From the NCBI RefSeq assembly GCF_019063845.1, contig NZ_CP077683.1:2418001-2482000 (forward strand): a stretch of 64,000 nucleotides of DNA, written 5' to 3'. Shown here one piece after another: positions 7,259-15,612 of the stretch; position 1 is the stretch's first letter, and every line of letters begins with the position of its first letter. The DNA is from Geomonas subterranea. GTDB taxonomy: Bacteria; Desulfobacterota; Desulfuromonadia; Geobacterales; Geobacteraceae. The notes under the pieces were generated by a model that was not told where the DNA came from, did no database searches, and was given only the letters and a program-made list of their open reading frames with translations. Made by a program: the position numbers and the translations under genes.

Positions 7259-8938
7259 CTACAGTACCTTCACCTTGGTGATCTCGGCACCTTCCGGGTC
7301 AACGGTGTGGACGGCGCAGGCGATGCACGGGTCGAAGGAGTGGATGGTACGGAGCACCTCCAGCGGCTTGCTGGCGTCCGCGATCGGGTTGCCGACCAGC
7401 GATGCCTCGTACGGACCGAGCTCACCCTTGTCGTTTCTGGGCGCCGCGTTCCAGGTGGAGGGAACGACGGCCTGGTAGTTCTCGATCTTCTTGTTCTTGA
7501 TCACGATCCAGTGGGAGAGGGTGCCGCGCGGTGCTTCGTGGAAGCCGACGCCCCTGTACTCGCCTTTCGGGATCACGGTGTGGTTCGCGTAGGTCTGGTC
7601 GCCGGACGCGATGTTGGCGATCAGCTTGTCCAGGTTATCCAGCGACAGGTCGGCCATGACGTGCGCGCGCGCGCCGCGGCAGAAGAGACGCCCCATGGTG
7701 GAGTGGATGTCCTTCAAGGAGATCCCCAGGGTGGAGACGGCGCCGTCGACGAGTTTCTTCACCTTCGGGTTGCCCGCGGCGTAGGCGGCCATGATCTGTG
7801 CCGGCGGGCCGACCTGGACCGGCTTGCCGTCGAGGGTCGGAGCCTTGCACCAGGAGTACTTGCCGTTTTCCTTGAAGTCGGTGTAGTCCGGCTTGGTCTC
7901 GCCGTCCCACGGGTGCAGGGTGCCGTTACCCTCGTACCAGGCGTGGGTGACGTTCTCCTTAATGTTCTTGATCAGGTAGTCATCGCGGTGATCCTTCACC
8001 ATCCTGATGCCGCCGATGTTGCCGCCCATGACCACGCCGCCCGGCAGCATGAACTTGGTGTTCTTGGTGTCCTCCGGGAACTCGGGGACAGCCATGTAGT
8101 TGGTGACGCCCGCGCCGTACTTGAACCAGTCCTTGTAGGCGCCGGCGATGGCGAGGAGGTCCGGGTAGTAGACCTTCTGGACGAAGTCGCGGGTCTCTTC
8201 CATCAGGGTCCGCAGGTAAATCAGGCGCTCCATGTTGAGGGTCGCGATGTTCTCGGTGTTGATCGCGGTAGCGACGCCGCCGACCACGAGGTTCTGGATG
8301 TGCGGGTTCTTTCCGCCGAGGATCGCGGTGGCCTGGGACGCCTTTCTCTGGTAGTCGAGGGCCTTCAGGTAGTGGGCGACCGCCATCAGGTTCACTTCCG
8401 GGGAGAGCTTCATCGCCGGGTGGCCCCAGTAGCCGGTGGCGAAGATGCCGAGCTTGCCGCCGGCAACGAACGCCTTCAGCTTGTCCTGCACCGCCTTGAA
8501 CTCCTTCTCGGAGTTGCCCGGCCAGTCGGAGATGCTCTGCGCGATCTGCGCGGTCTTCTTGGGATCGGCCTTCAGTGCGGAGACGATGTCGACCCAGTCG
8601 AGCGCCGAGAGGTGGTAGAAGTGGACGATGTGGTCCTGCACGGAGTGCTGGGCGATCATGATGTTACGGATGTACTGTGCGTTCAGCGGCACCTCGACGT
8701 CGAGGGCGTGCTCGACGGCGCGGATGGACGAGATGGCGTGCACGGTGGTGCAGACGCCGCAGAAACGCTGCACGAAGCTCCAGGCGTCCTCCGGGGCGCG
8801 CCCCTTGAGGATGACCTCGATGCCGCGCCACATCTGGGCGGAGGACCAGGCGTTGGTGACCTTGCCGCCGTTTGCTTCGACATCGATCCTCAGATGTCCT
8901 TCAATTCGGGTGATGGGATCAAGCGTGATTCTAGACAT
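7259..8938 (-). CDS. hybL: [NiFe] hydrogenase large subunit (Hyb type)
   Basis: Catalytic subunit carrying the Ni-Fe(CN)2CO centre, which oxidises H2. The N-terminal L1 motif RFCGVCTTVHA (near residue 58) and the C-terminal L2 motif DPCIACAVH supply the four cysteine ligands. After the last His there are 15 residues, TVDPEGAEITKVKVL, the tail expected to be cut by HybD. There is no signal peptide: it would be carried out by the Tat signal of the small subunit. 559 residues, normal for group 1 enzymes. The hybB start lies upstream in the same unit. Confidence 0.96.
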   Translation of the reverse strand: MSRITLDPITRIEGHLRIDVEANGGKVTNAWSSAQMWRGIEVILKGRAPEDAWSFVQRFCGVCTTVHAISSIRAVEHALDVEVPLNAQYIRNIMIAQHSVQDHIVHFYHLSALDWVDIVSALKADPKKTAQIAQSISDWPGNSEKEFKAVQDKLKAFVAGGKLGIFATGYWGHPAMKLSPEVNLMAVAHYLKALDYQRKASQATAILGGKNPHIQNLVVGGVATAINTENIATLNMERLIYLRTLMEETRDFVQKVYYPDLLAIAGAYKDWFKYGAGVTNYMAVPEFPEDTKNTKFMLPGGVVMGGNIGGIRMVKDHRDDYLIKNIKENVTHAWYEGNGTLHPWDGETKPDYTDFKENGKYSWCKAPTLDGKPVQVGPPAQIMAAYAAGNPKVKKLVDGAVSTLGISLKDIHSTMGRLFCRGARAHVMADLSLDNLDKLIANIASGDQTYANHTVIPKGEYRGVGFHEAPRGTLSHWIVIKNKKIENYQAVVPSTWNAAPRNDKGELGPYEASLVGNPIADASKPLEVLRTIHSFDPCIACAVHTVDPEGAEITKVKVL

Positions 8939-8973
8939 TTATTTCCTCCAAAGGCTGATTGCTTAATTAAAGA

Positions 8974-10311
8974 TTAGTGCGCGTGGGCCTCGCCGGCCGG
9001 CAGCGTTTTGTCCGCCTCGCTCCCCTTGTGCTTCTTGGCGTGCCCCTTCTTCTTGTGGGCGCCGTGCAGGTCCATGTTGGGGAGGACCGGGAACAGCGCC
9101 ACGAAGACCTTGTAGCCCAGGATCTCCAGGGCCACGATACCCACCGTGATCATCACCTCGGCGAAGGAGGGGAAGTATTTCCACCCCTGGCCCGGGTTGA
9201 AGCCGATCAGGTAGACGTTGAAGCGGTACAGGGCGCCGCCGAGGACGATCATCGACGCCGAGATGAAGAGCCAGCGCGCAGACCGTCTGCACTTCTTGAC
9301 GAAGAGGATGAGCGAACCGCAGCCGACCAGCAGGAACTCGGTCATGAACCAGCCGGAATAGAAGTCGCCCTTCAACGCGGCATGGATCTGCCCGCGGTAG
9401 GAGAGGTCGCCGATGACGACGGTGAGCCAGATCACGGTCACGAACGGGATCAGCCCGGCCAGGCCGGAGAGTTCCTCGATCTCGAAGGGACGCTTGAAGG
9501 AGTAGCTCGAGATGATCGACTCCAGGATGGCGATGGAGTAGCCGATGAAGACGCAGTTAAGAAGGAACAGCAGCGGCAAGAAACCGGTGTGCCAGAGCGG
9601 ATGCAGCTTGGTCGAAGCGATGAGGAGCAGGCTCCCCAGCGAGGACTGGTGCATGGTCGGCAGCGTGATGCCCAGGACGATGAAGAAAATGAGGACCTTG
9701 TTCAGGCGCGGATTGAGCCAGAGTGCGCCCAGGCGCACCATCTCCAGCTTGTCCTCCATGGTCTTCTTGTCCGGCGCGATCTTCGGGTGCAGCCAGTTGC
9801 GGATCGCGTTCATGCGCTCCCACTTGCTCTTCTCGATCGAGGTCAGGATCGCCGGGAGGAACTCCAGGATGAGAACCGTGGAGTAGGCCATGACGCAGAG
9901 GGCGACCTCGAACATGGCGGAGTTCGCCTGCCACTTGCTCGGGATGAAGAAGTTGTAGGCGTTCCAGGGACGGCCCAGGTCGACCATGACCGAGAAGCCG
10001 GCCAGGCCGTAGCCGAACATGGAGGTGAGGATCGCGGAGCGGATCATCGGGTGGTACTGCATCCTGTTCCTGATGTAGACCAGGATGGCGACCGCGTAGC
10101 CGCCGCAGGCGATGGCCGTGCCGGTGGCGACGTCGTAGGTGATCCAGATGCCCCAGGGGTAGCCGTCGCTCATGTTGGAGACGGCACCGATACCCTTGAC
10201 GTAGCGCACGCCCACGAAGTAGAAGCCAAGCAGCACCACGGAGAGGAGGATGAAGAAGGATTTGGTAAAGATCTTACCTTCCAGCTTCTGGTATTCTTCA
10301 CTGTGTCCCAT
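8974..10311 (-). CDS. hybB: HybB/NrfD-type integral membrane subunit of the hydrogenase
   Basis: A polytopic membrane protein of 445 residues with about ten hydrophobic segments, in the HybB/NrfD/PsrC family. It links the periplasmic hydrogenase and the Fe-S subunit to the quinone pool. The C-terminus (about residue 415 onward) is a hydrophilic Lys/His-rich tail with no clear family match. Its start codon shares one base with the hybA stop (TAATG), so translation is probably coupled. Confidence 0.92.
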   Translation of the reverse strand: MGHSEEYQKLEGKIFTKSFFILLSVVLLGFYFVGVRYVKGIGAVSNMSDGYPWGIWITYDVATGTAIACGGYAVAILVYIRNRMQYHPMIRSAILTSMFGYGLAGFSVMVDLGRPWNAYNFFIPSKWQANSAMFEVALCVMAYSTVLILEFLPAILTSIEKSKWERMNAIRNWLHPKIAPDKKTMEDKLEMVRLGALWLNPRLNKVLIFFIVLGITLPTMHQSSLGSLLLIASTKLHPLWHTGFLPLLFLLNCVFIGYSIAILESIISSYSFKRPFEIEELSGLAGLIPFVTVIWLTVVIGDLSYRGQIHAALKGDFYSGWFMTEFLLVGCGSLILFVKKCRRSARWLFISASMIVLGGALYRFNVYLIGFNPGQGWKYFPSFAEVMITVGIVALEILGYKVFVALFPVLPNMDLHGAHKKKGHAKKHKGSEADKTLPAGEAHAH

Positions 10312-11237
10312 TACTTATCCCCCTTCTTGTGATCGTCGTCGTGCCCCTGGTGTTTCTTCATGTTCTTCACTGCGATGAAGCAGAGGGTGCTGTACAGGGC
10401 CACCGGGGCGATGAAGCCCTTGTAGATGGTGTGCTGGATCTTCTCGGAGAACTCGGCCGGAGCTTCCGGCTTGATCTCGGGGAGGCCGAGCTTGTTGAAC
10501 GGCATGGAGGCCAGGTAGAGGTGGTTGGTGCCCCCCCCTTCGTGCTCGCCGTAGACGTGGGCCACGTACTTGTCCGGAGCATCCTTCAGGCGCTGGTGCG
10601 CCTCCTCCAGCAGGTCCTTTCTCTTGCCGAACTTGATGGCGCCCGCCGGGCAGGTCTCGGCGCAGGCCGTGATCCCCTTCTCGCGCAGGTTGGTCGCCTT
10701 GCACAGGTCGCACTTAACGATCTGCGGCACCGCCTTTTCCCACTGGAACTTCGGGATGTTGTACGGGCAGGCGATCTGGCAGTAGCGGCAGCCGATGCAG
10801 GTGTTCTTGTTGTAGTCGACGATGCCGGAGATCTTCTCCTTGGTCATGGCGGAAACCGGGCAGACCGAAACGCAGGAGGGCTTCTGGCAGTGCATGCAGG
10901 AGTACTTCACGTAGCTCCAGCGCTTCTCGCTCTCCTTGAAGAGCTTGATGAGGGTACGGGTCGAGCCGGAGAGGTCGCTCGGCGCATCCCACAGGCCGTC
11001 CTCGTCGAACTTCGCCTTTTCATAAGAGAGTGAGCCATAGTCGGAGTTGACCCTCTTGCAGGCCGACATGCACGCCTTGCAGCCGACGCACTTGGTGGCG
11101 TCGTAGAGCATGCCGAGCTCCTCGTTGTTGACCTGGAGTCCCTCGTTGGCCAGGGCGCTGCCCGCGCCGCAGGCCAGAAGGCCCGCGCCGGTTGCACCGG
11201 CCAGCTTCAGGAAGTCGCGTCTACTTGTCTTTTTCAT
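10311..11237 (-). CDS. hybA: HybA-type periplasmic ferredoxin-like subunit
   Basis: Electron-transfer subunit with four [4Fe-4S] sites. CVGCKACMSACKR, CMHCQKPSCVSVCP, CIGCRYCQIACPYN and a fourth set around CDLC and CAETCP are visible. The start was set at the ATG giving MKKTSRRDFLKLAGATGAG, a twin-arginine signal with SRRDFLK; GGAGG lies 6 bases upstream. This start overlaps the end of hybS by 17 bases. A C-terminal hydrophobic stretch (PVALYSTLCFIAV) may anchor it in the membrane, as in E. coli HybA. Confidence 0.93.
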   Translation of the reverse strand: MKKTSRRDFLKLAGATGAGLLACGAGSALANEGLQVNNEELGMLYDATKCVGCKACMSACKRVNSDYGSLSYEKAKFDEDGLWDAPSDLSGSTRTLIKLFKESEKRWSYVKYSCMHCQKPSCVSVCPVSAMTKEKISGIVDYNKNTCIGCRYCQIACPYNIPKFQWEKAVPQIVKCDLCKATNLREKGITACAETCPAGAIKFGKRKDLLEEAHQRLKDAPDKYVAHVYGEHEGGGTNHLYLASMPFNKLGLPEIKPEAPAEFSEKIQHTIYKGFIAPVALYSTLCFIAVKNMKKHQGHDDDHKKGDK

Positions 11238-12327
11238 GGGCACCCTCCTGCGCCTCACCCGGAAGCTTCTTGGCGAGCATCGCGCCGGCGCCAAGTGCCG
11301 CACCCGCCGCGAGACCGACGAAGCCGGTGGTCAGCGGATCCGGACCCTTCCCTTTTTCCTTCAGATCGACCGGAGCGTAGCTGTCGAACGGGGTCGGCTC
11401 ATGGATCTGCACCTTCTCGGCGATGGCGGTCTTGAAGAGGATGTCCGGCTCGGTGCAGCCGATGCAGGGGTGACCGATGGAGACCGGCCAGGCGCCGACG
11501 TCGTTGAAGCGCTGCACGGAACAGTTGGCGTAGGTGGCAGGCCCCTTGCAGCCCAGCTTGTAGAGGCAGTAGCCCTGGGCGTGGGTCGGGTCGCCGTAGG
11601 CCTTGGCGAAACGGCCGGCGTCGAAGTGCGGACGACGCTCGCAGTGCTCGTGGATCCTCCTGCCGTAGGCGAACTTCGGACGGCCCAACGCATCCAGCTC
11701 GGGCACCTTCTTGAAGGTCAGGTAGTAGAGCACGGTGGAAAGGAAGTTGTAGGGATTCGGGGGGCAGCCGGGGATGTTGATGATCGGCTTGTCCTTGATG
11801 ATGTCCTTGACGCCGACCGCGCCGGTCGGGTTCGGGGAGACGGACTGGATGCCGCCGTAGGAAGCGCAGGTGCCGATGCTGATGATGGCGGCGGCCCCTT
11901 CGGCTGCGTGCTGCAGCGATTCGAGGGCGGTCTTGCCGGAAACCTTGCAGAAGATGCCGTTCTGCTTGGTCGGGATGGCGCCCTCTACGACGAGGATGTA
12001 CTTGCCGTGGTTGGCCTTCATGGAATCATGCAGCGCCTGCTCGGCCTGGTGGCCGGCGCCGACCATGAGCGTCTCGTGGTAGTCCAGCGAGATCATGTCC
12101 AGGATCAAGGTGGAAATGGTCGGGTGGGACGAACGCAAAAGCGATTCCGAACAGCCGGTGCACTCCTGGAAGTGGAGCCAGATCACCGCAGGGTTGCCGT
12201 TTTTCTCAACGGCCTCGGCCACCTGCGTATGCATGGCGAAGGGAAGCCCCATCATCGCGGTGGCGGTGACACAGGCCTTCATGAAACTCCTGCGGGTGAC
12301 CCCTTCGCAAAACATTTCTTCTTTCAT
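11221..12327 (-). CDS. hybS: [NiFe] hydrogenase small subunit with Tat signal and C-terminal anchor
   Basis: The electron-transfer small subunit with three Fe-S clusters. The N-terminus has the twin-arginine motif TRRSFMK and a hydrophobic stretch. The mature part starts with the proximal-cluster motif ECTGCSES. GTCASYGG, PGCPPNP and cysteines around CLYKLGCKGP and HPCIGCTEP supply the remaining ligands. A C-terminal hydrophobic helix (GFVGLAAGAALGAGAM) anchors the complex. This is the first gene after the sigma-54 promoter; GAGGAGG lies about 6 bases before the ATG. E. coli calls the equivalent hybO. Confidence 0.95.
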   Translation of the reverse strand: MKEEMFCEGVTRRSFMKACVTATAMMGLPFAMHTQVAEAVEKNGNPAVIWLHFQECTGCSESLLRSSHPTISTLILDMISLDYHETLMVGAGHQAEQALHDSMKANHGKYILVVEGAIPTKQNGIFCKVSGKTALESLQHAAEGAAAIISIGTCASYGGIQSVSPNPTGAVGVKDIIKDKPIINIPGCPPNPYNFLSTVLYYLTFKKVPELDALGRPKFAYGRRIHEHCERRPHFDAGRFAKAYGDPTHAQGYCLYKLGCKGPATYANCSVQRFNDVGAWPVSIGHPCIGCTEPDILFKTAIAEKVQIHEPTPFDSYAPVDLKEKGKGPDPLTTGFVGLAAGAALGAGAMLAKKLPGEAQEGAHEKDK

Positions 12328-12365
12328 AACAAGCCTCCTCGAGATAAATCAAACCGCACGTATAC

Positions 12366-12381
12366 GGCAACACCCGTGCCA
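12366..12381 (-). promoter_or_regulatory. sigma-54 (-24/-12) promoter of the hyb operon
   Basis: On the minus strand the sequence reads TGGCACGGGTGTTGCC. It has the invariant GG and GC pairs ten bases apart, matching TGGCAC-N5-TTGC. It lies about 40 bases upstream of the hybS start codon, with initiation expected near 12354. An NtrC-type activator is encoded about 2 kb away. Confidence 0.8.
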
Positions 12382-12428
12382 ATCCGGTAAACAAAAAACT
12401 GAAATGTAATACACTGAAATGACTGAAT

Positions 12429-12470
12429 AAAAAAAATGGCGCCCGCGGATGCTTTCCGCGCGGCGCCATT
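12429..12470 (-). terminator. intrinsic terminator after hypA
   Basis: A strong GC hairpin with outer arms AATGGCGCC and GGCGCCATT plus an inner GCGGA/TCCGC stem. It is followed, on the minus strand, by a run of eight T. It separates hypA from the hyb promoter, so hypA is expected to be a separate transcript. Confidence 0.85.
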
Positions 12471-12514
12471 GACTGCTTCATTTTGTTGGGTACTTCTGTC
12501 CCGGTTTTGTATCA

Positions 12515-12537
12515 TTTTGTCCCCTGGCCGGACAAAA
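12515..12537. promoter_or_regulatory. dyad TTTTGTCC-N7-GGACAAAA, possible activator site
   Basis: A 23-base interrupted palindrome with 8-base perfect arms directly after the hypA stop, about 135-160 bases upstream of the -24 element. The distance fits an enhancer (UAS) for a sigma-54 activator. A half-like TGTCCCGG occurs at 12497-12504. It could also be a weak hairpin, but no T-run follows. Confidence 0.4.
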
Positions 12538-12541
12538 AGGG

Positions 12542-12874
12542 TCAGGCGAGTTCCAGTTCCTTCACCCGCAGCTCCTCGCCCGAGATGATGGCGAGGCCGA
12601 AGGCGCCGCATCCCGGGCAGGGGGAGAAGAGGCTTTGCAGCGGGAACTCACCGTGGCAGGCGGGACAGCTCCCCCGTCCCGGCACCTCCTCGATGGTCAG
12701 CTTGGCTCCCTCCAGCAATGTTCGCTTGGTGCAGGCCTCGAAGCAGAATTCCACGCTCTCCGGTACCACCCCGGAAAGCTCCCCGATCTCGAGAACCACC
12801 TCCACCACCTTGCGTCCCGCCGCGTGCCCCTCGCAGATCTCCACCACGCTTTGGGTTATGCTCATCTCGTGCAT
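12542..12874 (-). CDS. hypA: HypA, nickel metallochaperone
   Basis: HypA binds nickel through its N-terminus (MHEMSITQ, with His2) and partners HypB for delivery to the large subunit. The zinc site is formed by Cys70, Cys73, Cys86 and Cys89 (CPAC and CPGC, twelve residues apart). 110 residues, typical length. It is the only hyp gene upstream of the structural genes, and is flanked by its own promoter and terminator. Confidence 0.95.
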   Translation of the reverse strand: MHEMSITQSVVEICEGHAAGRKVVEVVLEIGELSGVVPESVEFCFEACTKRTLLEGAKLTIEEVPGRGSCPACHGEFPLQSLFSPCPGCGAFGLAIISGEELRVKELELA

Positions 12875-12900
12875 GCCCGCCTCCGTTTTAATGTGGCGGG

Positions 12901-12909
12901 ATCATAGCA
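12901..12909 (-). promoter_or_regulatory. extended -10 promoter of hypA
   Basis: On the minus strand TGCTATGAT (TGn plus TATGAT) lies 27 bases before the hypA ATG. No clear -35 box; the TGn extension could compensate. Confidence 0.5.
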
Positions 12910-12937
12910 GATCGGGGCGCGCGGCAAAAGGACCTTT

Positions 12938-13858
12938 TCACGTGATGCACGACTGCAGCGTGAAGAAGAAGGTGGCACCCTTGTCGATTTCCCCTTCGGC
13001 CCAGATGCGGCCGCCATGACGATTTATAATGCGCTGCACCGTGGTGAGGCCGATGCCGTTACCGGGAAACTCGCTCGAACTGTGCAGTCGCTGGAAGGCG
13101 TGGAACATCCTCTCGGCGTTGGCCATGTCGAAGCCGATGCCGTTGTCCTTCACGAAACAGGTCTTGTCCGCGTCGCTCTCCCGCGCCCCGAACTCGATAC
13201 GGGCGACCTCCCGCATCTGGCTGAACTTCCACGCGTTGCGCAGGAGGTTCTTCATGGCGATCTCGAGCAGGTTGTGGTCGCCGAAGGTGCGGATCCTGGA
13301 CTGGATCACGAACTCCACCTTGCGCTCGGGGCACCCCTGCGTCAGGTCGGCCGCGGTCTCGTTGACGATCTCGGAGAGATCCACCACCTCGCGTTTCAGG
13401 CTCAGGTACGAGAGCTGGGAGAGCTGTAAAAGCGCCTCGATCAGCTCGTTCATGTGCTGGGAGGACTTGAAGATCCGCTCCAGGTAATCCATCCCCTCCA
13501 GGTCGAGCCTCCCTGCGTACTGCTCCTGCAGTGCGCGCGTGAAGCCGCAGATCCTCCTGAGCGGCGCGCAGAGGTCGTGGGCCACTGAATAATTGAAGGC
13601 CTCCAGGTCCCTGTTGATCGATTCCAGCCTCTCGGTCTGTTCGGTGAGCAGGCGCTCCACCTGCTGGGTCAACAGGCTGATCTCCTCGTTGTTAGGCCTC
13701 TCCAGGAGCATGTTTCGTATGGTTTCCAGGGAGGTGTGAACCGCCGACTTAAGATCCACCGCATACGAGGCGTTCAACATGCTCGACGCTATTTCCTTGT
13801 CTATGGTCAAGTACCGGCCCTCCCCGTTGTTCCTCTTTGCCTTGTACGTTTCGGTCAT
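12938..13858 (-). CDS. cytoplasmic sensor histidine kinase
   Basis: A 306-residue kinase without membrane segments or a recognised sensor domain. Residues 1-85 are a helical region. The H-box SVAHDLCAPLRRI puts the phosphorylated histidine at about residue 94. The N-box (LLRNAWKFS), DNGIGF and GNGIGLTTVQRII form a complete HATPase_c domain. The end of the protein closely resembles the end of the other kinase nearby (GIGLATVQRIINLHRGRIW), so the two may be paralogues. The signal is unknown; its neighbours are hypA and an NtrC-type regulator. Confidence 0.85.
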   Translation of the reverse strand: MTETYKAKRNNGEGRYLTIDKEIASSMLNASYAVDLKSAVHTSLETIRNMLLERPNNEEISLLTQQVERLLTEQTERLESINRDLEAFNYSVAHDLCAPLRRICGFTRALQEQYAGRLDLEGMDYLERIFKSSQHMNELIEALLQLSQLSYLSLKREVVDLSEIVNETAADLTQGCPERKVEFVIQSRIRTFGDHNLLEIAMKNLLRNAWKFSQMREVARIEFGARESDADKTCFVKDNGIGFDMANAERMFHAFQRLHSSSEFPGNGIGLTTVQRIINRHGGRIWAEGEIDKGATFFFTLQSCIT

Positions 13859-14218
13859 GGGGCACCCCCTGTTGACCTGCCCCCCTGAAGGAGCTCACCA
13901 GGCGACGTCTTTCCCGGTGCACCTGGAAGCGGCCGTGGCACGCTTCCCCGGAACAGACGTCCCTGCTACCATGAAAACACCCCCGTCTTCGCCATTGTCG
14001 CAGGGTCCATCCTGACACTGCAGCAGCAACCGTGCCCACATCGTCTTTTCTCCGTCTTCCAAGCAATCACAGCCACTTGCCCGGGCCGGCGCCACTGCAT
14101 TGCGCATTACATCGGCAACAAAGGTTTACTGTTTTCGTGGCGGATGGCGCCGAGGCCTTGCTGGGGCGGGTCACGGGTGGGCAACATTTGTGGCAGGTGC
14201 AACGTCCGTTGCAGGGGC
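13859..14218. other. 360-base non-coding gap between two-component genes
   Basis: No credible gene on either strand. The only clear structure is the palindrome TGCAACG-TC-CGTTGCA at 14198-14213, six bases beyond the stop of the sigma-54 regulator, followed on the minus strand by TGTTGCC-containing sequence. It could be a weak hairpin terminator without a U-tract, or an operator. Confidence 0.4.
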
Positions 14219-15589
14219 TCAGACCGATTTCCTCCTGAGCCGGTTGTTGAGGGCTTGCCTCGAAATCCCCAGCATGCTCGCGGCCTCGCCCTGGTTGCCG
14301 TTCGACATCCGTAGCGCCTCGCTGATCAGGTGCGACTGCGCCTCCTTGATGCTGGGAAAGCCGTTGAAGATGACCGTAACGACCTCGTGTCCCTCCACGG
14401 TGAGTCCCCTTCCGGAGGGGGTGCTCATATTCGAGCGGAAGGCCGCCAGGGAAAGGGGACCCTTCTCATGCAGAGCGACCGCGTCGTACACCATGGCCTG
14501 CAGCTCGCGCACGTTCCCCGGGAAGTGGTACTGCTGCAATAGCCTCGGGAGCCCGGAGGGGTACCAGGGTCGCTTTTTCCCCATCTGCCGCGAGGCGAGC
14601 GTGACGAAATGTTCCAGCAAAAGGGGGATGTCCCCCTGCCTCTCCCTAAGCGGCGGGATGTGGAGCCGGTGGCAGCTGAGCCGGTAATAAAGATCCTCGC
14701 GCAGCTTCCCCATTTCCAGGAGCGCTTTGAGGTCCCGGTTGGTGGCCACCACGATGCCGGCGTCCGTTTTCGCCGCCACGTCGCAGCCAAGGGGAAGGTA
14801 CTCGTGTTCCTGAATCAGCCTCAGGAGCTTCACCTGTGCCCCCTCGCGCAGGTCTCCTATCTCATCCAGAAACAGGGTCCCCCCCGCGGCCTTCCTGATC
14901 AGCCCCTCGCGGTTTTCCTGGGCACTGGTGAAGGCCCCCTTGCGATGGCCGAACAGGGTGTCGGAGAAGACGGCATCGTCCAGTCCCGCCACGTTGACCG
15001 TCACCAGCGACCCTTTCTTGCCGGAACAGCGATGCACAGCCTCGGCAAAGAGCTCCTTGCCGACGCCGGTTTCCCCGGTGATCAGCACCGGCTGTCCGCT
15101 GTGGGAGACCGCCTGGGCCCTTTTCATGAGCCTCAGCATCTGCCGGTCCTCGGTGACGAGGTCGGGAAAGGGCATGCGCCGCATGCGCAGCCGGCTCTCG
15201 TCCTCCGACGGCCCGAGGGCACGTTCGATGGCGGCGAGGAACAGGGCGTTGTCGATCGGCTTCAAAAGGTAGTCGCAGGCACCGGCTCGCATGCAGGAAA
15301 CCGCCTGCCCCACCTCCGTCAGCCCGGTGATGATCAGCACGGGAAGATGCGGAAACTCCTCCACAAGGCGAGGCAACAGCTCCCCCCCGCCGATGTTGGG
15401 AAGCGCGAGGTCCAGAACCACGAGGGCCGCCTCGTTGCGGCGCAGGTAGGGAATCAGCGCCTCCCCTTCGTCGAAGGTCAGCACCGGCCCGATACCGTGC
15501 CCCTGCAACAGCGCCCGGTAGACCTGAAGCATCTCCTGGTCGTCATCCACCACCACGACCGGCAGCGGCGTAGTTTCGTTGCTTTTCAT
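14219..15589 (-). CDS. NtrC-family sigma-54-dependent response regulator
   Basis: Receiver domain at about residues 10-125 (VVVDDDQE and the phospho-acceptor in VVLDLALPN), AAA+ domain (GETGVGKELFAEAVH Walker A; GTLFLDEIGDL Walker B) and a Fis-type helix-turn-helix at the end (NQGEAASMLGISRQALNNRLRR). The sigma-54 contact loop reads GAFTSA rather than the usual GAFTGA. The start was set at the ATG giving MKSNETTPLPVVVVDDD, since the open frame upstream of it is arginine-rich non-family sequence that overlaps the preceding kinase gene. 456 residues. It follows the MEDS-kinase gene by 23 bases, so the pair is a likely two-component system, and it is the nearest candidate activator for the hyb sigma-54 promoter. 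Confidence 0.9.
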   Translation of the reverse strand: MKSNETTPLPVVVVDDDQEMLQVYRALLQGHGIGPVLTFDEGEALIPYLRRNEAALVVLDLALPNIGGGELLPRLVEEFPHLPVLIITGLTEVGQAVSCMRAGACDYLLKPIDNALFLAAIERALGPSEDESRLRMRRMPFPDLVTEDRQMLRLMKRAQAVSHSGQPVLITGETGVGKELFAEAVHRCSGKKGSLVTVNVAGLDDAVFSDTLFGHRKGAFTSAQENREGLIRKAAGGTLFLDEIGDLREGAQVKLLRLIQEHEYLPLGCDVAAKTDAGIVVATNRDLKALLEMGKLREDLYYRLSCHRLHIPPLRERQGDIPLLLEHFVTLASRQMGKKRPWYPSGLPRLLQQYHFPGNVRELQAMVYDAVALHEKGPLSLAAFRSNMSTPSGRGLTVEGHEVVTVIFNGFPSIKEAQSHLISEALRMSNGNQGEAASMLGISRQALNNRLRRKSV

Positions 15590-15612
15590 GACCAGCCTCT
15601 CTGCCTGTAACG

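Noticed and set aside
7220-8977. 585-codon open frame opposite hybL
   Set aside because: An antisense shadow of the hydrogenase large subunit.
13859-14218. A second sigma-54 promoter at TGGCACGCTTCC in the gap
   Set aside because: The -12 half (TTGC at correct spacing) is missing.
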